DNA of 64,000 bases from Pachyseris speciosa. Its lineage: Eukaryota > Cnidaria > Anthozoa > Scleractinia > Pachyseridae. Both the position numbers and the translations under genes were made by a program. Numbering within the stretch: the first letter of the stretch is position 1; the number at the start of each line of letters is the position of its first letter. Below the pieces are notes generated by a model. It worked only from the letters and a program-made list of their open reading frames with translations. It ran no database searches and was not told where the DNA came from. Location: the NCBI GenBank assembly GCA_016490735.1, contig JAEMWC010001373.1, forward strand, positions 106,001 through 170,000, written 5' to 3'. Positions 1-12,400 of this stretch are shown piece by piece.

Positions 1-477
1 CATATTTGACTTTCAATCTGTCAGTGAGTCAGCCCGTGTAAAGTAGAAGGCGTGAAAATTCGCAAGTGCGGCTGTCAAAACTAATTTTTGTCACCGGAAA
101 CACTGTGATTGAGCCGTGAGAAAATTAGGATCACTTTCTATGCGGCGGGGAGAGTGAGAAAGTGACGAGACAACAAACAATAATGCAGAAGTCCAAATCA
201 CGCATTCGTTTCTTTTTTTTTTTTTATTAAGAAAACCCGGCCGAATTAGGAATACCGGTAAACTCGCCTACGCCTCTACAACTCGTTCGCTTACTGGTAG
301 GCGAGTTCACTCAAGTAATGTATGTTCAGTTATAACTCTAATTTTTTATTTTGTGAGCGTTTACAATTATAGCACGTTTTCCTTTGTCTGTGAAAAATTT
401 ACTCAACGCCGGCTATGTTGATTTGATTAAATTTCCGTGGATTTTCCTACGACCGTAACAGGGAGCAGTGGCTTTCA
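1..477. other. no recognisable gene
   Basis: I see no convincing coding region, RNA gene or repeat here beyond a poly-T stretch near 212-226. It ends where the antisense reverse transcriptase remnant begins. Confidence 0.4.
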
Positions 478-790
478 TTATTTGACGTGAGATGGATGTG
501 AAGATGAATACAATAAATAACTGTGAGAATCTGTGACTTTGGAGAGCACACTGGTACATAAGTTATTGCCACGGATAGAAACTTTGATATCAAGAAGAGC
601 CAGCGAAGCTTCTATAATTTCCAAGGTATATTTCAGAGCCAGATGAGAGGAATTGACGGAGGTTATAAATTCATTGAGTTCCTCAAAACACTGCACCGAT
701 GCCGTCGTCAAGGTAGTGACCGTATAGTCAGGTTTAGGGTCTTTGTATTGATTGAAGAATTGGTGCTCAACGTATAACCTACATAAAACA
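478..790 (-). pseudogene. Penelope-like reverse transcriptase fragment
   Basis: The (-) frame reads the end of a Penelope-type RT palm: a segment ending LLDIKVSI followed by TDSHSYLLYSSSHPSHVK, the typical 'FLDI...sKpTDsHsYLhYsSsHPsHvK' block of these elements. Only about 100 residues remain, the YxDD catalytic block and the GIY-YIG end are absent, and a stop closes the frame at 478. It is a 5'- and 3'-truncated dead copy abutting a SINE. Family assignment rests on motif memory, not a search; a related non-LTR RT is the alternative. Confidence 0.6.
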
Positions 791-807
791 AAAATCAAAT
801 GAAGAAA

Positions 808-904
808 TGATCCTCGCAGTTGTGAACGCAATTTATGCAACTGCGAAAAGAAGCCTGAAAAAAATTCAGGACTTCAACGGGGTCATCGACTTCATCGCGG
901 TCAT

Positions 905-935
<31 letters not shown>

Positions 936-1075
936 CCGTTGAAGTCCTAAATTTTTTTCAGGCTTCTTTTCGCAATTGCATCATTTGCGTTCACAACTGC
1001 GAGGATCATTCTTCATTTGATTTCATTTCCGCAGTTCATGTATGATTTATTTCATATATCATTCACAAAAAACAA
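808..1075. repeat. tRNA-derived SINE family, palindromic degenerate copy
   Basis: The stretch reads as an inverted repeat: GATCCTCGCAGTTGTGAACG at the left is complementary to the sequence near 985-1010, around a central tRNA-like block (GGTCACGGGTTCAAACCCCG near 921). The same family recurs at 15727-16130 and 53425-54285. The A-box half of the tRNA part is missing here. Confidence 0.6.
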
Positions 1076-1640
1076 AAACAAAAAAAAAACAAAAAAAAAA
1101 AAGAAAAAAAGAAAAAGAATGGCGTAGCTTTTAATAATTATCAGCGAATGAAAAAGAAAAAAAAGGTCGGGGGAGGTGGTACTCCCTTATATGCGCTATA
1201 TCAGGTATATGGGGCACCAAAGGGTATGGATTTTTAGCCGTGTTGGTCTGAAATAGGTTATCGATTTTGAACATTTTGGTCTGAAATAAGGTATGGTTTG
1301 TCCATTCGTCTTGGATTGGGTATACTTTTTTAGAAGAAGCTACTTCTTCGACAGTAGGCGATAAGACCATCTGCAAAAGCCCTTCTTTTTTGTCCTTAAT
1401 TATCTTTTATCGCGCACATGAAATAAGTCTGAAACAGGGTATCATATTTTTGATCAGGTCTGAAATAGGGTAGGGAGAACCGCTGTTTTTGTTCTAAAAT
1501 AAGGTAAGTGTTTCGGGAAGGGGGCCGCACGCCCTACCCAATTTTTCTGGGAGTACACCCCCACCCCCACCCCACCCCCACCCCACCCCCCTCCCCGGGA
1601 TCAAGTTAACACCGAAAGGGGGAAAAATCTAGAGCAAAAA
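1076..1640. repeat. low-complexity and short direct repeats
   Basis: Begins with an A-rich tract (1070-1120). The motif GGTCTGAAATAGGGTA and close variants recur at about 1250, 1280, 1425 and 1465, and a C-rich run (1557-1597) follows. An 81-codon antisense frame over it is a by-product of these repeats. No gene is supported. Confidence 0.5.
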
Positions 1641-1654
1641 TTCATCTTTCAAAT

Positions 1655-1850
1655 CGTATCAATGAACGCTTTTCATTCTATTTATTTCCGTTTTTCACGT
1701 AGCTCCAGATTCTGTGCACAAACCATACATAACCCGCAATTCCTCGATGCGATCTGTGGAAGGGCAAACACTAGAAACGTCAGCTTTTTTAATCTCTTTA
1801 CGGTGGTCAATTCCGTTGACAAACCATATTCTCGTGTTTCACTCCCCAAA
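1655..1850 (+). repeat. Penelope-like element 3' end, hammerhead-like remnant
   Basis: This matches, in the opposite orientation, the 3' region of the Penelope copy ending near 23455: the shared order is an AACGCTTTTCATTC block, a CACGTAGCTCCA block, ACCCGCAATTCCTCGATGCG, GAAACGTCAGC and ACGGTGGTCAATT. GAAACGTC fits the hammerhead GAAA core plus cleavage site known from Penelope-like elements, but the CUGANGA half (about 1750-1760) is badly decayed, so it is unlikely to be active. Confidence 0.55.
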
Positions 1851-2109
1851 AGACGTAGCACCTGACAGTTTCTTTTAAAACTAACCCTTTTCATTCTCAT
1901 CTGTTGATCACATTTTTTTTTCATTACAAACATTTACTATAGCTCAAACAACATTATTTTGTGTTTCGATTCATTACTACACCAACGAATTGGGTATCCT
2001 GTAGCACAAACTCAAATGCCTAATTTAAGCCTGTTCCACCTCACGAATTTTGGGGAACTTTAAGTACGCAAGTACATGTAAGTTGACTACTATCTATCAT
2101 TGGCAGTCA
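1851..2109. other. no recognisable feature
   Basis: Unique-looking AT-rich DNA between the Penelope remnant and the satellite array; nothing recognised. Confidence 0.4.
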
Positions 2110-4305
2110 CAACATGTGGATGCCACTGGTAACCTTGGTGATACTTGAACAGTTAAAATGAAAATGAAAACAAGAATTGTTAAAGGCAATACTAGCACAC
2201 TTCGACAAAACATCTGGATGCCACTGATAACCTTGGTGATACTTCAGCAGTTAAAATGAAAATGAAAACAAGTATTGTTAAAGGCAACAGTAGCACACTC
2301 CGACGAAACATCTGGATGCCACTGGTAACCTTGGTGACAGTTGAACAGTTAAAATGAAAATGAAAACAAGAATTGTTATAGGCAACAGTAACACACTCCG
2401 ACGAAACATCTGGATGCCACTGGTAACCTTGGTGATAGTTGAGCAGTTATAATGAAAATGAAAACAAGAATTGTTATAGGCAACAGTAGCACACTCCGAC
2501 AAAACATCTGGATGCCACTGATAACCTTGGTGATACTTGAGCAGTTAAAATGAAAATGAAAACAAGTATTGTTAAAGGCAACAGTAGCACACTCCGATGA
2601 AACATCTGGATGCCACTGGTAACCCTGGTGATAGTTGATCAGTTAAAATGAAAATGAAAACAAGAATTGTTAAAGGCAACAGTAGCACACTCCGACGAAA
2701 CATCTGGATGCCACTGGTAACCTTGGTGATAGTTGAACAGTTATAATGAAAATGAAAACAAGAATTGTTATAGGCAACAGTAACACACTCCGACGAAACA
2801 TCTGGATGCCACTGGTAACCTTGGTGATAGTTGAACAGTTATAATGAAAATGAAAGCAAGAATTGTTAAAGCCAACAGTAACACACTCCGACGAAACATC
2901 TGGATGCCACTGGTAACCTTGGTGATACTTGAGCAGTTAAAATGAAAATGAAAACAAGAATTGTTAAAGGCAACAGTAACACACTCCGACGAAACATCTG
3001 GATGCCACTGGTAACCTTGGTGATACTTGAGCAGTTAAAATGAAAATGAAAACAAGAATTGTTATAGGCAACAGTAGCACACTCCGACGAAACATCTGGA
3101 TGCCACTGGTAACCTTGGTGATACTTGAGCAGTTAAAATGAAAATGAAAACAAGAATTGTTATAGGCAACAGTAGCACACTCCGACGAAACATCTGGATG
3201 CCACTGGTAACCTTGGTGATACTTGAGCAGTTAAAATGAAAATGAAAACAAGAATTGTTATAGGCAACAGTAGCACACTCCGACGAAACATCTGGATGCC
3301 ACTGGTAACCTTGGTGATACTTGAGCAGTTAAAATGAAAATGAAAACAAGAATTGTTAAAGGCAACAGTAGCACACTCCGACGAAACATCTGGATGCCAC
3401 TGGTAACCTTGGTGATACTTGAGCAGTTATAATGAAAATGAAAACAAGAATTGTTAAAGGCAACAGTAACACACTCCGACGAAACATCTGGATGCCACTG
3501 GTAACCTTGGTGATACTTGAGCAGTTAAAATGAAAATGAAAACAAGAATTGTTATAGGCAACAGTAGCACACTCCGACGAAACATCTGGATGCCACTGGT
3601 AACCTTGGTGATACTTGAGCAGTTAAAATGAAAATGAAAACAAGAATTGTTATAGGCAACAGTAGCACACTCCGACGAAACATCTGGATGCCACTGGTAA
3701 CCTTGGTGATACTTGAGCAGTTAAAATGAAAATGAAAACAAGAATTGTTAAAGGCAACAGTAGCACACTCCGACGAAACATCTGGATGCCACTGGTAACC
3801 TTGGTGATACTTGAGCAGTTATAATGAAAATGAAAACAAGAATTGTTAAAGGCAACAGTAACACACTCCGACGAAACATCTGGATGCCACTGGTAACCTT
3901 GGTGATAGTTGAACAGTTATAATGAAAATGAAAACAAGAATTGTTATAGGCAACAGTAACACACTCCAACGAAACATCTGGATGCCACTGGTAACCTTGG
4001 TGATAGTTGAACAGTTATAATGAAAATGAAAGCAAGAATTGTTAAAGGCAACAGTAACACACTCCGACGAAACATCTGGATGCCACTGGTAACCTTGGTG
4101 ATACTTGAGCAGTTAAAATGAAAATGAAAACAAGAATTGTTAAAGGCAACAGCAGCACACATGACTCCGACAATACATCTGAATGCCACTGGTAACCTTG
4201 GTGATACTTGGTGATACAGTTAAAATGAAAACAAGAATTGCTGAAGGCAACAGCAGCACACTCTGACAATACATCTGGATGTTACTGGTAATGTTGGTGA
4301 TTCCT
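2110..4305. repeat. 98-bp tandem satellite, about 22 copies
   Basis: A head-to-tail array with a 98-base period, followed through the phrase CATCTGGATGCCACTGGTAA (for example near 2309, 2407 and 2505). Copies differ mainly at a few sites (CTTGAGCAG/GTTGAACAG, TTAAAGG/TTATAGG, AGTAGCAC/AGTAACAC), and neighbouring copies share variants, suggesting local higher-order duplication. Edge copies at about 2112 and 4150-4290 are more diverged, as expected for an array homogenised in its centre. The period is not a multiple of three, so the short antisense frames here are not genes. Confidence 0.95.
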
Positions 4306-4308
4306 GAG

Positions 4309-4450
4309 CAATTTATTTTGTATATTTTTCTTATTTTATGCTATTTGAGACTAGATCAACAGATTGGAAAAGATGCAAATTGTTTACATCTTTTCCAATC
4401 TGTTGATCTAGTCTCAAATAGCATAAAATCAAAAAATATACAAAATAAAT
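4309..4450. repeat. long perfect-type hairpin at satellite edge
   Basis: Two arms of roughly 60 bases (about 4311-4376 and 4387-4450) are near-exact reverse complements around a loop of about ten bases; both arms contain the block GATCTAGTCTCAAATAGCAT or its complement. It directly abuts the last diverged satellite unit. A foldback element or a replication-derived palindrome is likely. Confidence 0.85.
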
Positions 4451-6235
4451 TTCTCAGGAAAAAATGCCATCTTCTCAATGGGGAGTGCATGCCCCACAGT
4501 ATCTTCTACATTTCCCAAGATATTCATTTTTGTGGGACCTGAAAAAAAAAATGGCCATTTGTCATAAATGAGCTGCTGACTGCATTGACACCAACTAGCA
4601 ACAATACATGTAAGCCATTGATTTCCAGTTATGAAACATCCCCAGAGTATTTTTTAAATGTTTAGTCTTAACCATTTTACATACCTGAAATTGAGCTAAC
4701 ATGGATATTGTGTTTTCCAATTTCTGTTTGTTGTCCAGTCTTCTTTTGCACTGTCAGTTGGTCCCATTGAAGGACTCTGGACCATAACTTCTCAGTGCCC
4801 AGTTAGCCTCCTGCAGGGAATTAATCTTGTAGGCAACAAAGCCAAAGAATCAAGAAGCTGCTAAGTATTTTGTCTTTCCATGTGTGACATTGGAAAGAGT
4901 TGAATACTGCTCAGCTCCTCCTCCAACAAAAATTCAAGATCATCATGTATCCCGGTTGATCTGTAGGAAAGGAGAGGGAGTGGAGAACTGTGATACTTAT
5001 AAAGAGATATAATTAATGCCTAAGGTGGGGAAATTTCATCCAGTTTTACCAAATTTCAGGCCCTAGTGTGGGATTTTGACCAAAAATTATTTTGAAAAGT
5101 CAAATGTCCTAATATGTCCGAGTTACCCCCTCTTGTTCTTATAAACATTGATAAGTAGCAAACTACAATTTTATCCTGTTCTAGGAATCCCTCTTATCCC
5201 CCTCAATAAGGCCTAAGACACGAAAATAACTTGTTTCAGGAAATGTGAGCATAATTTACGAGTGACATTGTGCGGATTTCGTAAAGGGAACGGGAATTAC
5301 CTTTCGTTGACGGGGTCTGTTGTAGTATTTTGGTCCTCAGATAGTGAGTATTTACTCCTCTGTCGCGAAATCTGTTCCTTGGGATTTATTTATCGTGCTA
5401 CAAGAACTATTTCGCGCCACTCGCAATGGAAAGCCGCTGATCAGTGTTTCCGAGTGCAAGGTTCGCAGAAAAAAAAATTGAGAATTTCTCTAAGCTTACC
5501 TTTTTGGGGCAGCTACGTGGCAGGGTTAGTAATAAGCAGCCAATGTCTTCATCCATTACTTGTGAAACAAACGATGATGACCCTGACATTTGCAAACGGC
5601 GATTCGTTTGAGTCTTCATCACAGGATTCGAACTACTCGCGGCCGTGCGAGTGCTCGTTTATACGTCGGCTTGAGCTTCGCAAAGTACGCTAATGACAAG
5701 GCTGTTTAAAAGCATCTTAGCTGCTCAAAGATCTCCTCTTGATATAATTGCCAATCTCGTGCACGGAGAAAGGAATGCCGCAATTAATCCAAATGATGAG
5801 GCAACGATTTCATCCTCTGAAGAAGCTTTTCCTCGATACGGTTCTCCATCTATCGTCTGTAAAGCTCTTCGCCTTGAATACTCGGACAATATCCTCCGGA
5901 AAGCGGAGGGAATATTCCTCGAGAAATATTCCTCGGAGCCATCGACACACTTCTACGTGGCTCGGTTTTCTCAAATGACTGCGGAAACGAGACAACGTGA
6001 CTGAACGCACCTCAATCGTCAAGACTAAATTTGATACTGACATATTAATCCTATTTGATCCGTGTTCACCTCTCTTTGTTGACAGAAGTTTAATTAAGGA
6101 GTAAACCGCAATTTTAATTAGTTCGGAAATCAAGTACTTCCAGTTTAGGCCCACTTGCGTCTCCTCATGCTTTCGACAAGCCAAATAATATTTTACACGA
6201 AGCCGGGCCCGCAGTAATTGGCGTAAGCTGTTACG
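4451..6235. other. no supported gene
   Basis: Open frames of 143 codons (5262-5693, +) and 103-124 codons (5693-6184, both strands) exist but show no domain, no consistent splice signals and mutual overlap on both strands. A short inverted repeat (TCCTCCGGAAAGCGGAGG, 5892-5909) is present. I cannot support a gene here. Confidence 0.35.
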
Positions 6236-6239
6236 GTGT

Positions 6240-6470
6240 CCCCGCCTGTTTTTCCTTTTTTTTTTTTTTTTTTTACCATCTATATCTTTGTTTATTTTTT
6301 TAGCTATATCTTTGTTTATTTTTTTACCTTCGCCAACTTAATGTTAAATATTATATTAATATTAAATATATATATTAACATTAAATATTAATTTTAATAT
6401 TAATATTAAATATTCATATTATGTCGGCGAAGCTAAAAAAATAAAATAAAATAAGCTATCGAATTTGCTC
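6240..6470. repeat. AT-rich low-complexity DNA
   Basis: Poly-T, then tandem TTAAATATTA-type repeats between short inverted arms CCTTCGCC (about 6328) and GGCGAAG (about 6425). No coding signal. Confidence 0.6.
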
Positions 6471-6795
6471 CTTGAATGTACATCGTTCGCCGATTAGGCA
6501 AATTCCAGATATCAGACAAATTGTGTCTTTCGCTTTTGACGTCGACTTCTTCACGGGAGTTTTCGGAGATCTTAAAACACCAGGCAAATCCACGATTGAA
6601 TTACCCGGGGTTAAAAGCATTTTGAAAATCACATTTCTTGCATATATCGAGGAGATGACAGTACGCGCGGAAACAATACGGGAACATAAAATTGTGTCAA
6701 ATTTCAAAATTTGATGATTAACTCATTTTGAAAGCGAGGCCGCCCTAGGAACGCTTACATTTGAATTTGGAGCATGCTCAATAGGAATTGTGCAG

Positions 6796-6872
6796 CCCGC
6801 GAGCAGAGTCTCCTTCCTCTTCCCGATTTTTTCAAGAAGATCGAAGGAGACTCTACTGCTCGCAGGGTAATG
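6796..6872. repeat. short foldback element
   Basis: The arms GCGAGCAGAGTCTCCTTC and GAAGGAGACTCTACTGCTCG are inverted copies around a spacer of about 25 bases. It resembles a small MITE-type hairpin abundant in coral DNA (recollection). No target duplication was identified. Confidence 0.6.
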
Positions 6873-6887
6873 GCCTTCTAGAGGAAA

Positions 6888-6954
6888 TAATAATAACAAT
6901 GATAATAATAATAATAATAATAATAACAATAATAATTATAATTATAACAATAAC

Positions 6955-6988
<34 letters not shown>

Positions 6989-6990
6989 GC
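6888..6990. repeat. (AAT)n microsatellite
   Basis: Imperfect ATA/AAT trinucleotide repeat of about 100 bases, directly beside the outer inverted arm at 6988-7039. Confidence 0.9.
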
Positions 6991-7039
6991 TTTGATAAAC
7001 TACACGATGTTTTTAAAGTTCATTTTTTAAATGAAGACA
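6988..7039 (+). repeat. outer inverted arm, left, flanking the Kolobok insertion
   Basis: About 50 bases containing ACACGATGTTTTTAAAGTTC. The reverse complement lies at 15595-15643 on the far side of the transposon, and each arm abuts an (AAT)n tract. Together they look like the ends of an older element into which the Kolobok copy jumped. Confidence 0.75.
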
Positions 7040-7211
7040 TGTTTCGGATGAGATATCATCCATCGTCAGTTGTACAGTGCGGAATAAAATTAAAATGAAT
7101 AATAAATAATTAACAAGGTGAGATATTAACAACAATAATTAAAGGGAAACTGTCACGAGAAGCGCATGCGCGAATTTTACCTCTGTTGGATTGTCATATT
7201 AGAGAGCCGCC

Positions 7212-8778
7212 ATGTTGGATTCGCCGGTAAGTGGGAATAATTTGCATTTATTTTCCATTTGGTCAATCTTATGTAAATCAGGTACTAAAAATATTATTCT
7301 TTATCTGTTTAGGAATCAACGTCGGCCAGTTGCAAGTGTAAAAGTGCTTGCAGCACAAAAGGAAAGCAGAATAGCAATCGCGGTTGTCCTTGCAAAGGGA
7401 GAGACGCTCAATGCACAAGCGAGTGCAAATGCGGTACGGCCGATAAACCATGTAGAAATAGGGTATGTATGCTTTGAAAGGTAGACGAAGTTATCTGTTT
7501 TGTTTGCAGTTTCTTCCGAGGCAAAAATAACGTGTAATTTATTGCTTTGCAGGAGGGTTCACAAACGAATTCGTCTGCGCGGTCGTCGGGTCGAACAGTC
7601 AGGCCAAGGCCTGAGGGATCCGGTTTTCGTCTTTCCAGTTCTGCCGGAGATGTTCCTACAGAGGAACAGCAAAGGGCTAAAGAAAATAACGATGTGAAGG
7701 TACTTTATAGATCCGAATATCTTTGAAAGAGCTTGCTTGTTTTGTTCAACGTATACTGTCCCCGGTTTGAGTGTACTGTGTTTCACATGCTAGTCCTCCT
7801 GCAAAGATAGCAGGGTTGATTGCAACTTCGAATACTGTTACAAACACAGTTGTTTTGCGTCAACTTTACAGCTTTCCCTGGTGGTGTGATATCGAATTAT
7901 CTTTTTTTTTTTTTTCAGCCTTGGAAGCCAAACTTTTTTGTCTTTACTCATACTAGCTCCTAGTGCAGCTTAGATAAGATGTCAAGGAATATTATTGTCT
8001 AGATTTATTAATTGTGGCAGTCTTTGTCAAGAGATCGTGTTGTTTTTTGTCATTCATCAGCTATAAGTGATAGATTTTGGAGCTACTTTGAACGACTGCA
8101 AAAAATTCATTATAAATTGTAGTGTTTTGACTGTAGAGTGTTATTTTATTCTTTGGTAACAAAATTGTTTGTGAATTTCTTTAGGAGTTCATTGCTACCC
8201 TTGATGAGCCGATGGTAAGAAAATTGGCCATAAGAGGGTTGCGACGAGGTATTGGCAGTATGGATCATATTCATTCTCTTCTCATTATGGAAGATGATCT
8301 GGATGAGCAGGGGGATCTTACCTCTGACGCTACAGAGGTGGAGGCTATAGAAGTAACACCTCTGCCACAATCCACAACTGTGACAAACGAGGCAGTATCA
8401 GGTGACCCAGCCCCATCTGTGAGTGCTTCAATAGCTGACTGGTGTCTTTGTGGTCTTTGTAGGCCCATGCCACAAGCAGTGGAAAATAAATGCTGTCGGC
8501 AAACCAAATGCATAACTACAACATCACGTTTTGAAAAGCTATGCCTGGACACCGATGTATTGGAACTGTGCATACGTAATGTGGGTGACATTAGGAATGA
8601 CAGAGAAGATAACAGTCCAAGGTCTTTCAGAAAAGCTGGTTATAGACAATTTATATTGGCAAGGCATGGCCATCTGGGGAAGGGAAACAGGCGAGTGTGT
8701 CCTTCTTGCGTCGTTCTTAGAATAAGGTCAAGATTCCCTTCCTTAACTGGAGTTTACATGGGATATCGAGATCACTAG
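7212..8778 (+). CDS. Kolobok second gene: P2X7 ballast-like cysteine-rich protein
   Basis: Four exons with clean GT-AG borders, all phase 0: 7212-7226, 7313-7462, 7553-7699 and 8185-8778, giving about 301 residues. Exon 2 encodes a lysine- and cysteine-rich motif (CKCKSAC...GCPCKGRDAQC...CKCG), like the CxC motifs of DNA-binding TE proteins. Exon 3 is low-complexity. The last about 110 residues read WCLCGLCRPMP, CCRQTKC, FEKLCLD, FRKAGYRQFI, PSCVVLRIRSRFP: the order and spacing of the zinc-binding C-terminal ballast domain of vertebrate P2X7. No transmembrane segment or P2X channel domain is present. It converges on the transposase gene and is presumably an accessory, possibly nucleic-acid-binding, protein; function is inference. 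The start is the first ATG inside the transposon end, directly before a donor GTAAGT. Confidence 0.8.
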
Positions 8779-9419
8779 AGTGTTGTATATTCATTTTGTG
8801 AGTACACACCCTTATGCAACACAAAATGCAGTTTGGGATAATGTTCTAAAAAACGTAAGATTCTCTCCCTTACTGCCTCTTGTGTTGGCATCAGAGTGGG
8901 TACATAGGGACACAATCACTCCCTTTTTTTTTTTTCATATAAAGACACAAAGAAAGATATTTCATTCTCCATCTCTTCTGCCAGTATTTCATTTATTACA
9001 GAATCCGTATGTGGAAGTATACTACTACTACTATTTTTCTGTTATAGTTTGTTGAAAAAACACAAAGTTCTGTTTCAGTCATAATTAAGATAATTGAGGT
9101 GGCTTTGTCAGCCCCCAACATTGTTACAGTTACTTCAAAAATGGATAATTCACCCCAATTTGGAAAGTACAATATTAAAATAGGTTATATTTTTATTAAA
9201 GGGTGTATCATTGTTATCTCCATGTAAATCAAAACAATTCTTCACTATATAACTTGGTGGCTTATAATATTGTACTCATTGAATAAAGAAAATTTCTAAT
9301 TGGGATGTGACAGTGTTGACTTTTGAATCACAATAAATTACTCAGCACCACACATACAATTTGCAAAATTAATAGCAATGAATATGAGATGATTTGCATC
9401 TTGAAATGAAAATATTTAG
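8779..9419. other. intergenic spacer between convergent Kolobok genes
   Basis: AT-rich DNA between the stop at 8776-8778 and the transposase stop at 9420-9422. It should hold both 3' UTRs and polyadenylation sites (AATAAA-like at about 9282). No further ORF is convincing. Confidence 0.5.
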
Positions 9420-12400
9420 TTAATGCTCCATGGAAGAAGGGCTTTCGCCACTTTCTGTGGAGTTTGCATCGTCTGGTGGCGAACTGAACCTGCTCCGTCT
9501 TTGTAATAATTCCTTTGACGAAGGAGGAGGTTTGGAAGCAATATTCGGGGCCAAAAGTCGGGGGTCACTTTCATTTAGTGAGACATTGCGTGTAACAACA
9601 TCAATATCAAGAATCCTGGCATGAAAAACCCTAGCTATGACAAGTGGGATGTAACTATAGCTCTTGTTGCATTTAACAACTTTTACATCCCACTGCTGCG
9701 TTCTTTGGTTGTACTTCCTTGTAGTTATCTGTTGTCCATCTTGGGTTTTGGCAGAAGGGAGACAAAGGTGAAAGTTCCAGTCTATGGCAGCCAGATACTT
9801 CCTTGCCTTATAAGCCCTGTAACTTTAAATAATAATAATTGTTATTATAATTATCATGGAAATATATCAATTTATACACTGAATGCAAATATGGCGGACC
9901 ACTGGGTCGGCGCCTGGGACGAGTCGCATGAAAGCGAGGCTAGTCAGGCTTTGCTGTTTTGTTTTGACATCCCCAGAAAGTCTTGCTTCGTAGTCGATTT
10001 GGTTCGTTTTGTTTCGCCATCCTTACCCGTGTTTGTGTTCCCGAATGCCACCAGAAGGGAACGAAATCTTCCACAGAAGAGAAAGTTTTTTTTTCAGTTT
10101 CCCCGTTCGCCTCTGAGGGGAAAACAGACGAAGGAAAGGAGTTCACGATCACCGAAGGAACTGTTTAAGTTCAGCCTGGTAGATCTTAGAAAATGTGTAA
10201 GCGATCGCATTTACCTACGAGTTGTTGTTATTTGGCTCAATGCTTTTACTGGTTTCAAAGACGGGGCAGTTGAAGCTCATTCGCTTGGTTATTACACCGT
10301 AGTATTTCGTACGATTCCGTGCGAGTGGACGCGGACGGGTTTAACAAAAACTTCTTCTATTGGGACAGAGGATGTCTTTCGAGAGGAGCTTTTCCTTACC
10401 TTGGGGAAGGTACTGGCCATGCAAATCGTGTTGAAACACCACCAGACACCACATAAGCTCGTCATTTAACCGATTTTTCTAAGATCTTCTATCCTGAAAT
10501 GATGATGTAGCGAACAAACTTTAGTTCCCGCGGCGATCGTGAACTCCTTTTCTTCGTCTCAACGAATTGCATTAATCCACTATTTTCCCCTAGAGGTGAA
10601 CGGTGGAAGATTTTTATCCTTTCTCGAGGCATTCAGAAACACAGCGATTCGAAGGCACAGCGAAATAAAACAAACCAGATCTGCTGCGAACCGAGACTTT
10701 CCTGCAAAACAAAACATCAAGGCCTGACTACCCTCGATTTCTTGTAGCTCGTCCCGGGCGCCGACCGAGTGGTTCGCCATATTTGCATTCGGTGTATGTT
10801 GTTACATAATATTTCCAGCTCTATTACCCTTAAAGTTCTAGCATCAACAAGCATTTTCTGTTACATCTACAGTATTGCTTATAGTACAGTTGGGAGAATT
10901 TTTTTAAACAGAGACCTCTTCCTTACCTAAAAGATGTTCTCTTTGGGGTGTAACCAAGGGACAAGCTGTTGACGCATTCGATGGTACCTGTATGTCTGTT
11001 GAGACAAACAAAGAAAAGGACTTTCTTATATAGTCTCTGTTGGTCAAGTTTATCAGGATACCAACTCTAATTTGACATACAGAGAGTGTGTTATTTCTAG
11101 AGGTGAAGAAAAATACTGCCCCTGCTTTAAGTGATGTATGAATAAATTCAAAGTTCAATTGACATAAACCCTTATGGCTGTTACCTGAACCTGACATAAT
11201 ACTTGAAACTGTCAAGTAGCTCTGGATTGAGAATAACTTTTTGCAATTCCGCAAAGTCGTTATCCCGCCTGTCGAACCATGGGAGCTCAGGGTCATGAGT
11301 TAGCTCAGCATGCTCACACTTTCCAGACAACCACTCATGGGAATCACACACATGGTGAAGCAGGCCAATCCACTTGTTCTGAGAAAAGAAAAAGTAATGA
11401 AAAAGATATGAATAATTAAATTATCTGGACCACAGGTCTGCATGTAGCAATCTAATGGGTTTCCTTCACAAAGAAGTTTAACCCCTTAAGGTACGTATAT
11501 TTTTTAAGCAAGTGATGGAAAAGGTCAAGGAAAATTATAATTTTAGTCTCTTGATTCCCCTATTTCAGGTAATTTGAGTTAAGTTTAAGTGAAGAAATAG
11601 GCATATTATAGAAAACATACTCTATCCCATTTCCTTGACTGACTATAAGCCAACCCTACACCAAGCAGAAATTACATTGTTGCAAAAAATAAAAAAACTT
11701 TCCTTGATGTCAAAGATGGAAAGTAATACCTGTAACAATCAATAGACTAGTGCATGTTCACAAAGAAATGGATCAAATCATAGTTTTTTTTTTTTTTTTT
11801 CATTATTATTTACAGGCATGAAGCCTGCTGGCAAACAGTTCTTATAAACAAATACAAACCATTTTATACAGTGTAACAAGAATCATGGCACAAGATACTT
11901 GCCTTCATAACCTTCAACGCTTCTTCATCAGACATAGTTTCACTTTCCCTGCAAGAACTGCTACAATGCCAGAAGTGGCGGATTATATGGTCTGTCCATG
12001 CTTTAATTTTCCACATTGATCTAGCCTGTCCAATCTATAATAAGACCAGTAGGATACCATATTAGAAAGAACTTATCTAAAAATATACCATACACTGTAC
12101 ATACAATTGACATGTTCATAGCCTTTTAATGTCAACAGTTCCATATGGCACAGAATGCCATGACATGTTCAATATTGAATCATTTTTCTGAATATTTCAT
12201 AACCAGTGAATAATAGATGTGCACATTGGAAGCATGAAATTATGGCACCCCTCATCTCCAATGTAAGACTTGACTGAAGGCTTGATTTCAGAGACCTCCT
12301 CTACACCTGTTGGTGTCATTTATAGAATACCCCCGAAACTACCTTTAAAATAATGTATGTTAGTTTATAGCACACAAGTGAATAGTGCTTTTCGTGCGCT

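Noticed and set aside
2278..4269. Several antisense ORFs of 73-81 codons with repeated peptides
   Set aside because: They are translations of the 98-bp satellite, whose period is not a multiple of three; frame and stop positions drift with point variants.
2110..4305. CRISPR-like array
   Set aside because: Whole units repeat without unique spacers; the genome is eukaryotic; this is a satellite.
5262..6184. Overlapping ORFs of 103-143 codons on both strands
   Set aside because: No recognisable domain, no coherent splice structure, and mutual overlap; length is compatible with chance.
6723..7030. Poly-leucine and poly-isoleucine ORFs
   Set aside because: Translations of the (AAT)n microsatellite.
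9621..10469. 282-codon (+) ORF
   Set aside because: It spans the antisense of the last transposase exon, an intron and one arm of a foldback element; the antisense exon has strong family motifs, so this frame is a shadow.
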